A program made the translations under genes and the position numbers. Shown piece by piece: positions 1 to 11,808 of a stretch of 64,000 nt of DNA. Positions within the stretch are counted from its first letter, which is position 1, and the number at the start of each line of letters is the position of its first letter. The notes beneath the pieces were generated by a model. It searched no databases. It was given only the letters and a program-made list of their open reading frames with translations, and had not been told where the DNA came from. This stretch comes from Eudorina sp. 2006-703-Eu-15 (taxonomy: Eukaryota > Chlorophyta > Chlorophyceae > Chlamydomonadales > Volvocaceae), in NCBI GenBank assembly GCA_003117195.1, contig BDSI01000108.1, positions 194,614-258,613 on the forward strand, written 5' to 3'.

Positions 1-1141
1 GTTTCCACGGGGTTGCGGTCGCGTGTCGTTGCACCTCCGCTAGTGCCACGACTGACCAGGGCAAACCCATTCGGATGGCAACACATTTGCATGGGATTCC
101 CGTGGAAATGCGTGCAGGGAAGCTCTTGATGGCCTGGGTCTGAGCCGGTATTGCTGTCGACGAATGCTCATGACTCACGTGGACTTGATTGAGAAGCTTT
201 TAAATTACAACACGCTGGAGCGAGCTGCTCAAACTCAGCAGAGGGCGGGAAATTGACAGAGGGTGGGGCTCGCGCTCTAATGGGTGGTTGGGGCGGTACG
301 GAGCAGCAGTCGTACTGCGCCGCTCTTATTCACAGGCCGGGAGGTGTATGCACTGGAAAGGTAATTAGCATGCGGATAATTGAATGGCCAAGGTGCGTGT
401 TGACCCGGTGAAGGATCAACCGCTACGTTCGTTGTTTGTCTGTTCTTTCACCGTGGAAGCACGCGGCACACGGATATCATTGGATTTTTCACATAGTATC
501 ACATAGTATATGTGCCGTTGAAATCGTGTCGCTGCATGTAGGAGTAACAGTAACCTGGACATGTTTGGGTGGGATGACTAGGTCGGTGTCGAGGCGGTTT
601 GTTACTACCACAGCTGTAATGTGCTTGCAGAGCCATTTTTTGCAACGTTCATTTTCCGAAGAGTGTTTGTCCTTCGTCAGGGTGCACCCCGTTGTACGAA
701 GGTCCAACTGTATTGCCCTTGTTGCGGCGAGCGCTGCACCGTTTTTGCTTGCCCGCGGCGCTCATTTGTTACAGAATATATCCTTTATACCTCTTCGTAC
801 CGCCCATACGGCTGAATCTCTCCACCTTGCCAGCCTTAGGAGTGTGGAGACAACTTCTACAGTGAGCGCAGCGCGCGGCGCATTAGGCAGATGAAACATC
901 GTGTAATTAGAATCCTTAATGCTTGAAGCACCTGACTTCACAGACGACTTCAAAGGCAGTCGTGTGGCTGGCGGAAAGCCTTTCAGCGCGGTCCTTCTAC
1001 AGGGCGTATTGCAGCTTTCCCTAGGACCATAATAGCAGACCAGCTACAGGTGCGCTACTCGAGATTTCCTTTGGCAGTCGACCTTGTGGACGAGGTCGGT
1101 GGTTTGCCCTTACACCTAGCGTCGCGCGGCGCAGAAGTAGA
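1..1141. other. Upstream non-coding stretch
   Basis: I see no convincing exon here. The open frames between about 430 and 1350 lack splice-consistent partners and recognisable domains. The part nearest 1141 is presumably promoter and 5' untranslated region of the calcium-dependent kinase gene. No clear TATA box or repeat was identified. Confidence 0.4.
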
Positions 1142-3637
1142 ATGGGCAACCTTTGCTCGTGCGTTGGAGATGGTCAAGCAAATACATCGGGCTCCACGGC
1201 GGTTGGGGGAGGACCTGCACCAAGCAAGCCCGCACCAAAGAAGGAGCCGGGGCCCATGGACATAATCGAGCAGGCGCTTGAGGATGCAAAAAAGGAGCTG
1301 GACAAGAATCGTGGGCATGACTTTAATGAGAAGTATAAAGTCAGCAAGCTTGTGGGACATGGAGCGTTTGCCAAGGTGATGGTTGTTGGCGCGTTAAGAC
1401 GCTCTGCGTCCGCGCTTGGCAGAGCGGTGCTCGGGAGGATGGACCTGAAGCGTCCGTATTGCACCCAATACAGGTGATGATATGCTCTTACAATCAAACG
1501 CACGAGAAATTCGCGGTCAAGACGGTCCAGAAGAACGTGGAGGACCCCGCAAAACAACGGGAAGGTGCGAAAACTGTGTTTTAGGACGCACGGCTCACAA
1601 GTTAACTCGTGGGATGCGCACGGACAGGCATTCTCAAGGAAATTGCCATTATGCGACTTCTCTGCGACCACCCCAACACCATTAAGCTGTATGAGGTCTT
1701 TGAGGACAAGGAGAGTTATCATCTGATCCTTGAGCTCTGCAGTGGTGGCGAGCTTTTCGACCAAATTATCGCCAAGGTCAGTTGGGTGGAGACAAGGGGG
1801 GAGCGTGTCGGGGCACATCTGCTGCGAACCCATGACACGGAGCGCTTTCCCATTGCAGGGTCACTTCAGCGAAAAGGATGCAGCGGAGAAAATGCACTGC
1901 CTCCTCGACTTCATAGCGTACGCGCACTCGAAGAACATTATCCACCGCGACCTGAAGCCGGAGAACATTCTTTTGTCAGACAAAACGCCCCATGCTGTCC
2001 TTAAAGTCATCGACTTCGGTACAAGTGACTTCTGCCTGGATGGCCAGCGGCTTAGTCAAAAGTTTGGGACGCCGTACTACGTCGCGCCGGAGGTACGTGC
2101 CAGGGCTTCAGGGTTGCACGGTACGATGCTCATGGCCACCCCAATTATGGAAAACCGCTCTGAATTCCAGGTACTCAAAAAGGATTACGATAAGTCAGCG
2201 GATATATGGAGTGCGGGCGTAATTATGTTCATCCTCCTTTGCGGCTACCCCCCGTTCGGTGGCAAGACGGACGCTAAAATTCTGCAACGTGTCCAAGCAG
2301 GTGGGGACCCGGTCGCAGTAGTGTGGTAGTATCGGGCATGAACTGAGGTATTGTTGACAGTGAATCGGAAACTGTCTCGTGAAAGCTTGAGGGTAGTTTC
2401 GGCCCCTTACACATTCAGGCCGCGGAAACTTTTTGCTTTTCAGGCCAATATTCCTTCGATGGAAAGGAGTGGGAGGTGGTGACGGAGGCTGCCAAGGACA
2501 TGATCTCTCAGATGCTGGTCATGGACATCACGAAGCGCGCCACTGCCAAGCAGCTCTTGCAGCACCGGTGGTTCCAGGTGGCGGCGACGGCGCCTGCCGC
2601 AGCCCTGGGGGCGCATATGGTGAAGCGCTTGCGCGCTTTTGCGGGTATGAGCAGGATGAAGCGCCTCGCACTTGTGGTGCTGGCCAGGACGTTGACGGAC
2701 AACGACGTGAAACGCCTCAGGGTACGTAGCATTCACCAGCCTGGGTGTTCTGAGGCAGTGAGACCTTGCCATCGTCAGTCTGTGTGTGTTTACCGTTTGC
2801 CTGTCGCGGCACTGGTTTCACTGTAGTGGGGGACACAGGCGCACCAGTCACAACACCATGGTGTGCAGCCTTCGCGCGATGAAGCCATGCAAAACATGGC
2901 TAGAGTTTTATGAGGGTTTAGCGACCCGTGTCAAGACGTATCCATGAAGCGTAGGCACATTTTTCCAACTATACTTGCTTCGCGCTGTTGTGTTGCTATT
3001 AGGAATTGTTCGTGGCCATGGACACCAACAACGACGGGCGGATCGACAGCCAGGACCTGCACAAAGCGCTGGAGAAGGTGGGCGCCGCCATCGACGAAAG
3101 CGAGATGCAGGACCTGTTCCACGCGTCAGACATTGACGGCAGCGGTCAGATCGACTATGAGGAGTTTATTGCGGCCATGCTGGACTCGAACCGGGTAGCT
3201 CGCCGCAAGGAGGCTGTGCGGAAGTCCTTCGAAGAGCTCGATAAGGTACCGGGAGTATAACGGGTAGATGTATTAAATACATTTGGTTCGCCATCGCCTG
3301 GTAGGGCTGATACATTGCCTGTTATTGTTTGGCTTAGTGGCGGCCGCCTGTCTACTTACATTCACTGCGGAGTGGTTGTCCCGTGTGCTCAGGACGGAGA
3401 TGGCTTTATCACTGCCGAGGATCTGGTGAAGGTTATGCCACGTGGCTCATCCATCGAGCTTGCGCGTGAGATGGTGAACGAAGTGGACAAGAACAAGGAC
3501 GGCCGTGTTGACTACGCAGAGGTATGTGAGCCATCAATGTCTGCTCTATTGCTGCATTCAATAATGGCTTCAGTTCATTCCTGACTAACGGTGTTTTTGT
3601 TTACCTCTTGCAGTTCGAGAAGATGATGCAGTCGTAA
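1142..3637 (+). CDS. Calcium-dependent protein kinase (CDPK)
   Basis: Ser/Thr kinase activated directly by calcium through its own calmodulin-like tail. Nine exons keep phase: 1142-1375, 1474-1564, 1628-1776, 1859-2092, 2171-2300, 2444-2721, 3003-3245, 3393-3521 and 3614-3637, giving 503 residues. The N-terminus MGNLCSC is a myristoylation/palmitoylation signal, so membrane association is likely. The kinase domain spans about 65-325 with the catalytic lysine in KFAVKT, HRDLKPEN, the DFG motif (DFGTS) and APE (YYVAPEV). After a junction segment come four EF-hands starting near residues 379 (DTNNDGRID), 415 (DIDGSGQID), 452 (DKDGDGF) and 485 (DKNKDGRVD). All four keep acidic ligands. The glycine loop is odd: GHGAFAKV has Ala for the third Gly. 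Domain order and length match plant and algal CDPKs. The family call is secure; the exact orthologue is not. Confidence 0.95.
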
Positions 3638-4966
3638 TGGACTATAGCGTTGCCTTGACGTCGTAACGAGGCCGACGCAGTTCCTCATCAGCGGGAGTCT
3701 CAGAGGGCGGAGTGACTGCAGAAGAGAGGGTGGGGCAGGTTGCGTGTGCGGGCGCTGGGTGCGGTTCGTTACGAACGGGGAAGGGGTGGTTGCGGCGAGC
3801 CTGTAGTAAATACAAGGATCACATCCTACCATTGGCGGTTGATGTCTGGGAGTTGAACGCCTGGAGATTAAGATGTTTTCGGCACTCCCAAACTGGGGAA
3901 CTGTTGTCCGAGCCGGACCAGATTTTGCGAGAGCGCGTGTTGCACCCGTCCTGTTGTTTTTGGGCGGGGCCCCAGAGCGAAGCACGGTCAGGGGGCCCCG
4001 CCCCCTATCCCCGGCACATGTACAGCGCGTTGGGTGGCAATGAGTGGCGGGTGCTGGAAGGCGGCCCTCCATTCTTTACCTGCTGCGCTAAATATTCAAC
4101 GCCCCTACTGGACATATGCTGTGCTATGGCGCCGTACGCGAACGCCGGACGGTTGATTGTCTCGATTTGCTCGTGGTGTGATTGTGGAGGTCGGGAGGGT
4201 GGCACTGTTCGTGCGACGAACCACGGTTTTACTGCACTTTGCAAGAGGTCGGTAGGATACGTTTCAAGCGACCGGCTTGTCATGTTTGGCAACGGCTGCC
4301 TTTATGTGGGAAGCGAGATGTAGCACGGCTTCTGGCGGTAGGAAGCCGCCATGTTGCTGCATGTTATTACAGCGTGCGGCCATCCAGGTGCCACAGCCTT
4401 CGCAGTACGTCGTTGATTAATGTGCGTTGCTGCATGCGCACCCTGATGCGTGTGTAGCGTTTGAGCGTGACAGCATGACCACCAGGCTACCAGCACCACG
4501 GGAAGTGGGGGTGGTTTGACAGACTGCGTTGTTCATGGTGACATGCTGCTGAGGGAAGTGAAGGGGGTCCCGGTGTTCGAGAAGATCTTTGTTGGTAGTG
4601 AAGAGCACGTCGGCGGGGGACCTGTCCGGCCATTCTGCCGGTGTGACAATTTTGCGTACTGAATGATGAGCTTATTCCTGGCAACTTAGCTCTTCGCCTT
4701 CATCGGCACGCCGCAAGGACGGTGCCGATCTGATTTTAAGCCCAGACGTGGTCGTGATTCTCTATTTCCAAGGAAAGGTTTCATGTACTGTTTGATTCTG
4801 GTTAAGTGACCAACGACTTTCTGTTGTGCAGAAGTGTCCTTCCGTACTTGCTCCAGACGTCCAGATGTGTCTGCTCGTTAAAGTTTTAGCCTACAATTCT
4901 ATTGTTTTGTTTGGCGACGTGTCAATGTGAATACCTTATGAACCTTCTAGAATAGAACACGCTATC
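3638..4966. other. 3' region of CDPK and 5' region of SDF2-like gene
   Basis: About 1.3 kb between two plus-strand genes. It holds a GC-rich perfect 12-base inverted repeat (3962-3973 with 3992-4003). An open frame at 3712-4323 has no domain and no splice support; it most likely lies in the 3' untranslated region of the kinase gene. Confidence 0.45.
3962..4003. repeat. GC-rich inverted repeat (hairpin)
   Basis: Twelve bases at 3962-3973 are the exact reverse complement of 3992-4003, with an 18-base loop. It lies about 325 bases after the CDPK stop codon, so it may fold in the transcript's 3' region. Function is not known. Confidence 0.7.
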
Positions 4967-6149
4967 ATGGTGCGCATTTTTACACAAAGAGGATTGACTG
5001 GGCTGGTGCTGCTATATCTCTACACAGTATGCGTGAAAGCCGACAATTTATTGGTAGGCGCCCCTGTGTCCGTCAATTTAGCGCAGTGGTTGGATCGATC
5101 AGTGCGCTAGTTGAGCGTTCTAATATGCCTGCGCTAACTTTGTAGGTAACATGCGGTAGCACGATTAAGCTCCAACATGTCGCCACCAAGGCGCGGCTTC
5201 ATTCACACCAAGTTGCGTATAGCCGAGGCAGCCAGCAGCAGTCTGTGACAGGGTACCCGGACGGAGATGATGGAAACAGCCTGTGGCTCCTACAAGGCAT
5301 TGCGGTAGGTCTAGAAGCCCTTGGGGTAAAGTCAGGCCGACAATTCTTGCAAGCTAACCGATTCGTGTCTACTCCCCGCAAGGACGAACCCTGCTCCCCT
5401 GGGGCACCCTTCAAGAAGGGCACGCGGTTACGATTGCTTCACGTTGCAACCCGGAAATGGCTTCACAGCCATTTGTATCAGTCGCCCCTGAGTAACAGCC
5501 AAGAGGTGTGCATGTGTGGGTCGTCGGGTGTGATGGGAATCCTGACTGTGGTTAGACGCTGCTCAGTCAGTAACGCTATCATTGGCTTGTGTTTGCAGGT
5601 CAGCGCTTTTGGCAGCGACGCCCATACAGATGGTGGGGATGTGTGGACTCTGGAATGGGACGGCAAGGGGAAGGTTTGGAAGCAAAACACCAAGGTGAGA
5701 GAGGGGTGTGTGGGACCATGGCACACGCCACACACGCACCACAAACCTAGACACACGCACCACAATGGTCTACCTTGCTGTGCGCTAATAGATGAGCTCC
5801 AAGAAGTGATTCAACGTCGCACTCATTACGCACTCCTCACGCTGACACAATTTTGAAGAAGCTCGAGAAACAAAATGTGCTGGCCTCGTGTCATGTTGTT
5901 GGCCTCAGCAATTGTGGCCTTGACGAATGTGGCTTGTTCGTCAACCGTTCACAGGTTCGCTTCAAGCACGTCGATACTGGGGCCTACTTGTTCTCTCACG
6001 ATGCCAAGTACGGAAACCCCATCGCCGGCCAATTTGAAGTCGCAGCCGTGGGGAACAAGAACAAAAACACTGAGTGGGTGGCTGCTGAGGGCGTGTACAT
6101 GCCGAGATACAGTGAGAAGGGAGCGGAAGACGAAAAGGAGGAGTTGTAA
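4967..6149 (+). CDS. SDF2: SDF2-like MIR-domain ER lumen protein
   Basis: Stromal-cell-derived-factor-2 family, ER lumen proteins that act in protein quality control and O-mannosylation-related complexes. Five exons keep phase: 4967-5053, 5146-5304, 5383-5505, 5599-5694 and 5955-6149, giving 219 residues, the usual size. The first exon encodes a signal peptide (hydrophobic GLVLLYLYTVCVKA). The rest is a beta-trefoil of MIR motifs: CGSTIKLQHVATKARLHSH, GTRLRLLHVATRKWLHSH and RFKHVDTGAYLFSHD. The C-terminus is KEEL, a KDEL-type ER retrieval signal. The intron 5305-5382 is a multiple of three and ends in AAG; reading through it would add 26 unrelated residues between WLLQG and the second motif, so splicing is preferred. 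The start is the first ATG before the signal sequence. Confidence 0.93.
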
Positions 6150-6380
6150 ATGTATGCTGTAACCTTGAGTGTGCGTACCCGTGATGAATATTGTGATGTA
6201 TCCGTGTGCTGTCCGTGTTCCGCCGACCACGATATGGACTCAGGTTTAGATGAGGTAGGTCATAGGCGCCGTGTAGATGAAGTGGTCTTTCTTCGCCAAG
6301 CTATAGATCAAGTGAGCGACGGCGCTCCTCATCAATGTGTTTGAGTGAAGACTGGTCAGGACTCCAACCGCGTCGTCTCT

Positions 6381-6385
6381 TGTAA
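6381..6385 (+). other. Candidate TGTAA polyadenylation signal (SDF2-like gene)
   Basis: TGTAA is the polyadenylation signal typical of Chlamydomonas-type genes. This copy lies about 230 bases after the SDF2-like stop codon, a normal distance. Two other TGTAA words sit much closer, at the stop itself and just after it. Confidence 0.45.
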
Positions 6386-6888
6386 GGGCTTTCCAGTTAT
6401 GTGGGATGTTCTGTCTGCGAGCCGTTCTGGGGAACGACTCATATTTTAATGACTAACAGTGGAACCGGACAAGTACACGACCACACGCTAAAGCTGGACC
6501 CAGCTTTCCTTCCCTGACTCTCCAGGCGCCCACCCTGGGGTCAGAAGCCACGAAGCGCCAGATCGAATACTACACACAGCTACAAGAGCCAAAGCCATTG
6601 ATCCGTCCTCCGTCTCCTGCGGTAGCAATGCTCACAATTTCTATGTGTACTTGGAACTAATACCGCACACGTTGCATTCAGTTGCCGAGTACTGTCACCA
6701 CCAGAGGTCTGAGTCCCCTCCGTATTGCAATATGGCGAGCTGGCCCTACGTGGCCACAAAGAACCTGGTAAGCCAACCCTTCACAACTTTCGTTCACAAC
6801 TTGCGACACAGCAGATGGGCCACCCTTTTCATACAGCCCCACGAACATCACCAAAACATGGCCGGACGCGTCACAAAAGGACACAGAC

Positions 6889-6893
6889 TTACA
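6889..6893 (-). other. Candidate TGTAA polyadenylation signal (EDR2-like gene)
   Basis: TTACA on the plus strand is TGTAA on the minus strand, about 260 bases after the stop codon of the minus-strand EDR2-like gene. Distance and orientation fit a volvocine polyadenylation signal. Confidence 0.45.
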
Positions 6894-7152
6894 ACAACAT
6901 AGCAAAACGTTGAAACGGTACGAATGGGACAGTCGCGGGCGACAACGGTGTTCGTCATAAAGGAAGCACCAAATATTTTGAATTTGTAAGGGAAATGAAC
7001 TAAGAGAAAGCCCTAATGTCTGAAATGTCTAATACACTCACATGGCTTTCACGAGGTACGCTTCGCAGCCCCTCAGCCCCTGTGTCGTAGGCCGCGGTGC
7101 GGAATCCACAACGTCCTTCACGCCATTTGCAAAACAAGGACCCCCCCTTCAC

Positions 7153-10064
7153 TTAACGCTCATTCGCAGCTTCTGGAATGGGAGATGGCGCCAGTTGCAA
7201 CGACACCTTGCCGCCAGCGGCCCCTCCGTTGCCCTGAGAGAGCAACGCCCCGTTCTGTCCCTGCGCGCCTGATGCCGAAACCGAGGCCCCCGCTGGCGTG
7301 ATGAAGTTGCCCAAGGGTCGGCTACGCGTCATGTCAATACGGTACATTCGAACAGACGCCAGGACTTGCTCCGGCAGCTCGTCGGGACTGTTTCCCTGGA
7401 TGATGAACGCGTTCTCAAAGATAACCTCCTTCAACCTGAAGGACAGTACGCGGGTCGCACATTACCAAGGGCGACACGACCGTTGTCCGCAACAACAGGT
7501 TCAAACTGAAGCAGCTTTCGAGTAGCCGTTCACTCGTTTATCCGTCCGACTCCACCATGTACAGCAAGGCCTCACCTGGCGAAGTACGCGCCAAACGCTT
7601 TGCGGGCCAGGAACTGGTAGCTGTGGATGTCGATGTCCACCTGCAGGGATCAGGCCAGGAGCTGTTTTCTGCGCACCCGCAAGCCTTTCGCAGCCACATC
7701 GCAACATATGCCGTGCATAATCACAGCAACCACCATAACTAACAGGAGGGGCCCCAGTGGCCCGTGCGCAGCTGCGTCACGGTTAGTCGTAGTCCAGGAC
7801 GGTGCCAGCCATGCCAGGTGCTCACCTCCAGGTAGCCGGGACCGTTGAAGAAGAAATGCTGCGGCCGGGTGAGAATGGGTTTGTCATTGTAGGTCGCCAG
7901 CAGCTTGTGCTCAGCGGGGCTCAGGGGGCCCTTCGCGGCCCACTCGTCGACGTTGACCACCCGCGGGATGAGCTTGAACCTGCAGGCGTTGACGCATTCA
8001 TACTGTCATGCGTATAGTTGTGGTTGTGGAAGAGCGGAACAAAATATGAACTTGCTGCTGCGGGAATCCACGCAAGCAGCGAGCTACCTGTCGCGTGTCG
8101 GGCTGCCGTCCGCCTCGCGGCCGTTCGTGGCGAACCGTCGCAACAGCGACAGCGCAGCCTGGTTGTGGAACGCGGCCGGATTGAAATCCGGGGGCAACCC
8201 GAAATAGAACACGAGGCTTAGGTTGGGCCCGTCGTTGCCGCCAAAGAGCGTAGCCTGCGAAGCATGACGGTTGACGGCAAAGGCGCGACGACACAATCAC
8301 TTGAAGAATTCTAATTTGACCAACCCATATTGTATTGCGGCCATGCAGCTTTGAGCGGCCAAGCTGCCGCCAACGCGCCGGACAAAGGGAGACCATATCC
8401 GATATCCAACAACGCTCGACCCAACGCCCCGTCGGAGCGGGCGGGTCCCAGCTTTCCCTGAGAACCGCTGCGGTTGCGTTTCAAATGCATTCTCTGCATG
8501 TCATGCATGTTAGCTAAGTTCGCAGAGGGGATTATGGGCGCACACCGCCCTGCCGGGCGATTTACAATTGCACCCACCACGGCATACGGGACACAACATC
8601 AGTCTCGCAGCTCAAGTCCTTGCTTGCTTCCGACTTTCCTGCCATGTAATGGTTAATAAGTAAAAATATTTGCCACACATCTCATATCGCCTATTACCAC
8701 CGGCTTTTCCTGCATCTTCCGATATTATATAAGCGGACTATAACGGCCAACAGAACACGCATATTGCTTATGCTTTTTTATTTTCTCTTCCATGCGGCCT
8801 GGCACTTCACCCCCTTGTGCTGCCGGCTTCCGGTCCCGTGAGCATCGGTTGGCTTGGTCGTCAATCTTAAACCCCTTGGTCTGGCTGGGTGCCTTACTTC
8901 CTCCGCTGGGTATCGGATTGTTGCTCGGGCAGTCAGCGGACCTTACGCCTACCACTTCGCAAATCCACGCGACTGGCCATCACCCACCGGGTACATGGGC
9001 AGCATTATGGTGATGACCAGCACCGGCGGAAGGTGCGGGTCGACCGCCGGCCGCAGGAGGGGCTGCATGTTGACCAGGCGCGCCACGTGGGTCACCTTGG
9101 TGTCCGAAGTGAACACGTCCGATGCCAGCAGCTGGTACACCGGACCCCGGCTGGGAGTCTTGATCTTGGTCCGCATGTAGTCGATGCCCCGCACCATGAA
9201 CGGCCGTCCCGAGCTCCCAGGCTCCGCGTCATCGTCGCATCTGTCCCAGGCCTCATGTACGGCCAGCACGCTCGTGGACATGTCGCGCCTCTGACGTGCA
9301 AGGGCATCGCCAGTGACAAGGGACGCGGCAGGAAGAGGGTGGAATTTAGGTTACCGGCTCAGGATCAATCATCACGGAAGCACAGCTGCGTGAGGACTCC
9401 GCGAACCTCGTTTCAAGTCGGTAGGGGAATTCCACGCAGTCATGCGCTGCATCTGGCAACGGCGAGATGTAGACTCGAAAAGCAGTGCGCCCGGCGACCA
9501 GCTCCCACTTCACAGTGCACCCACTTGCGGAGCATGTCATTTAGCGCCAACAGCGGCAAACACCAAAAAGCATTCTCAGGCCCCATTGGCTGCCGGCCCG
9601 GTGCTCTGCTCATCGCCGAGCAGCACACGCATCAGGTCCCTTCCTCTGGTCCACAGTCCGCGCCGCCGAGACCCGCTCACCCGCAGCGTACAACCGGGTT
9701 CCAGTTTGCCACCGAGGCGGCGCGACGTAGGCCTCCCGCTGCCCCCGCCGCCGCCGCCATCCGTCGTACTGCCGCCCAACAGCTGTGACGCCGAGCTGAA
9801 GGGTCCTGGCGACGCCGCGGCCGCGGCTGCCGTGGGCGTGTTGCCGGAGCCAGGCATGCGGATGCTCTCCAAAATGCTTAGGCAGCTCGCCAGCTTGGAG
9901 ATAGGCCCGCCGCCGCCCTGCACCGGCTCCTCCGACGCCTCACTCGAGCCCACTAATCGCCCGTCCTCGAAACGCTCACCCTCCACTGGGACACTGACAG
10001 CGCCCATCGCGATGCCATTTGCATCGCCGGCATCATGCACCGCTGCTGTGCCCGCAGGAGAACC
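7153..10064 (-). CDS. EDR2-like protein with DUF1336 domain (5' end unresolved)
   Basis: The C-terminal half is the DUF1336 domain of plant ENHANCED DISEASE RESISTANCE 2-like proteins, lipid-associated regulators. Exons traced from high to low coordinate are 10064-9681, 9507-9355, 9290-8988, 8254-8088, 7979-7826, 7640-7576 and 7435-7153. All junctions keep phase and give 502 residues. Landmarks in order: RPFMVRGIDYMRTKIKTP, NLSLVFYFGLP, RFKLIPRVVNVDEW, DIDIHSYQFLARKAFGAYF and ELPEQVLASVR. These match the family's order to its C-terminus. The N-terminal exon (9681-10064) is Gly/Ala-rich. No start ATG was found in frame, so at least one further 5' exon should lie above 10064. A strong donor near 10450 follows a short open stretch ending EKHHEQ and could belong to it. 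PH and START domains seen in plant EDR2 were not found in the traced part. The acceptor of the 9507-9355 exon is AAG. Confidence 0.82.
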
Positions 10065-11787
10065 CTGCGCAAGCAAAGAGGCCGCGGGGACAAGCAAACA
10101 TAGACGAGTGGTAAGTCAGCAGCTTTGCTTGGCGCAAAGCATGGGGGAAACAACACAGATTTCGTTCAACCAGACAGTACTAACTACTAAGCCAGACCAC
10201 AATCTCTTATTCAGGGGCATTGGGCCACGGCAAGATGAGACTCTTCATGCCAGGGGCGTCATATAGGAAACTCGCATCGGCATCGTGTCGCACCGATATC
10301 GCCGATAGCGCATGGCGGGTTGCAAAGAGCCCAGGGCCCTCTTGCAGGCTACGCCCGACCAAAAGAACGACAGTCGTGTCGCACAGGAACGAGACCCGTA
10401 CTGACTCCCAGCAACAACAGCAAGTTGCTTGTTTCCCCAATGCCTTCTCCCAGCTCACCTGCTCGTGGTGCTTCTCATAGGTCACAGACTGTCGAGGCGT
10501 CGCGCTTGTGCTACACGGTGGGCTGGGCCCTGCAACGCAGTTTCTGTTCGTCAAGTGCGTGACACGACCTCAACGCGTGCCTTCAGTTGTGCACATAGGC
10601 CTACCGTCGGGAACCGAGAAATTCTCTTGGGCATCGTAGTACTCTAGCGACCAAACAGACATCAAAGAGGTCAAGGTAGCTCGCGGAAGCTACATGCAAA
10701 GCTGTCAGATGCAACAAGTCAAAGGTATTTACCTGATCTAAAGCTGTTACAAGATAGTGGGGATTGCAGGTCATCCTGCTTGGGCTTTCCACCGTCCGGC
10801 TTCTTCCCCTGCTGTCGAGTAGCGCGCCGGCCCGAAGAGTGCTTCCCGAAGCAGCAGCACAAGGAGGGCATTCAACGATGCTGAGAGAACACTCAATCCT
10901 GCCAACCCAGCGTACGCCTAAACCGTGGACGCTAAAGGAATGCTGCCATTTGGACCAATGTATAGTCGCTAGGATATGTAATTTAAGCCATAATGCAGGT
11001 GCCCACGTTGATAGCAGGTCACAACGCTCCTAGCGCTGCTGCAGCAATTGACGTAAACCTGTCTAAATTCTAGTCAAATGCAGACCTCACAATCAAGACC
11101 CTCCAACTCCAAAACGAATTGTGGAAACCAAATACTTCCCACGAACATGGCACAATGCTTACTGACGAATGCCGTACGTCAGTCATTTCGTTGCCCACAA
11201 TTCACCATTGCGACAGCAATTTTGATGATTCCAAAGATACTGTTAGGATTTACATGATGTCTATCTTTTCAGCTACACACGTCGGGACAGACAGATTCCA
11301 GAATCAAAAGCATAATACCAAGATAACGCTGGAGGAAATCCAGTGGTATGCTACCGCATAAATGTAGGAAACCGCCCTGCCTGCCACTGAATACCTCCGC
11401 CTACTACGACTACCGGTCTACCGTTGGGCGTACGGTATGGAACGCGGGAAGGCGTGCCTGCACAGCTCGGCTATAGTTTTTGTGCCTGCTCGCACTCATC
11501 CAGAGCAATACGAGCAGATACATCGCTGCATGCTTGTCACTGCAGGGCAATACGCAACTTGTAATTATGTATCGCACGAACCACGTCTTGAGGCTTGTAT
11601 CGTCGCCTCCCTCCCATCCAAATGTCTCTCCGCGCGGTGACGGCGCAAGACGGCTTCATGGACTGAACATGGACTGAAGGGTGTGTGACCCCGTACATGG
11701 CCCCAACCTTCCCCCCGGCGAAACTTCACTCCGGCTTTGGCCCCAAACCACATTCCCCGTCGTGGCCTCATCTGACGGTCGAGTACA
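10065..11787. other. Probable 5' part of EDR2-like gene and 3' region of APC10 gene
   Basis: Missing 5' exons of the EDR2-like gene probably lie between 10065 and about 10800 on the minus strand; candidate fragments exist but could not be joined. From about 11000 to 11787 I see only probable 3' untranslated sequence of APC10. It has a TTACA word at 11250-11254 that could be its polyadenylation signal. Confidence 0.35.
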
Positions 11788-11808
11788 TCATCTGACGGTC
11801 GAGTACAT
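11769..11808. repeat. 20-base tandem duplication across the APC10 stop codon
   Basis: Positions 11769-11788 and 11789-11808 are identical. The minus-strand APC10 stop codon sits at the joint, and both copies encode the MYSTVR tail in different frames. This is a recent-looking duplication at the functionally important C-terminus. Confidence 0.85.

Larger units (their letters stand above)
6150..7152. other. Convergent 3' regions of SDF2-like and EDR2-like genes
   Basis: No coding exon is supported. The stretch carries a candidate polyadenylation signal for each neighbouring gene, facing each other, and short weak frames only. Confidence 0.5.

Noticed and set aside
3712..4323. 203-codon frame after the CDPK gene
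   Set aside because: Cys/Trp/Arg-rich without domain; lies in the expected 3' untranslated region and spans the GC hairpin.
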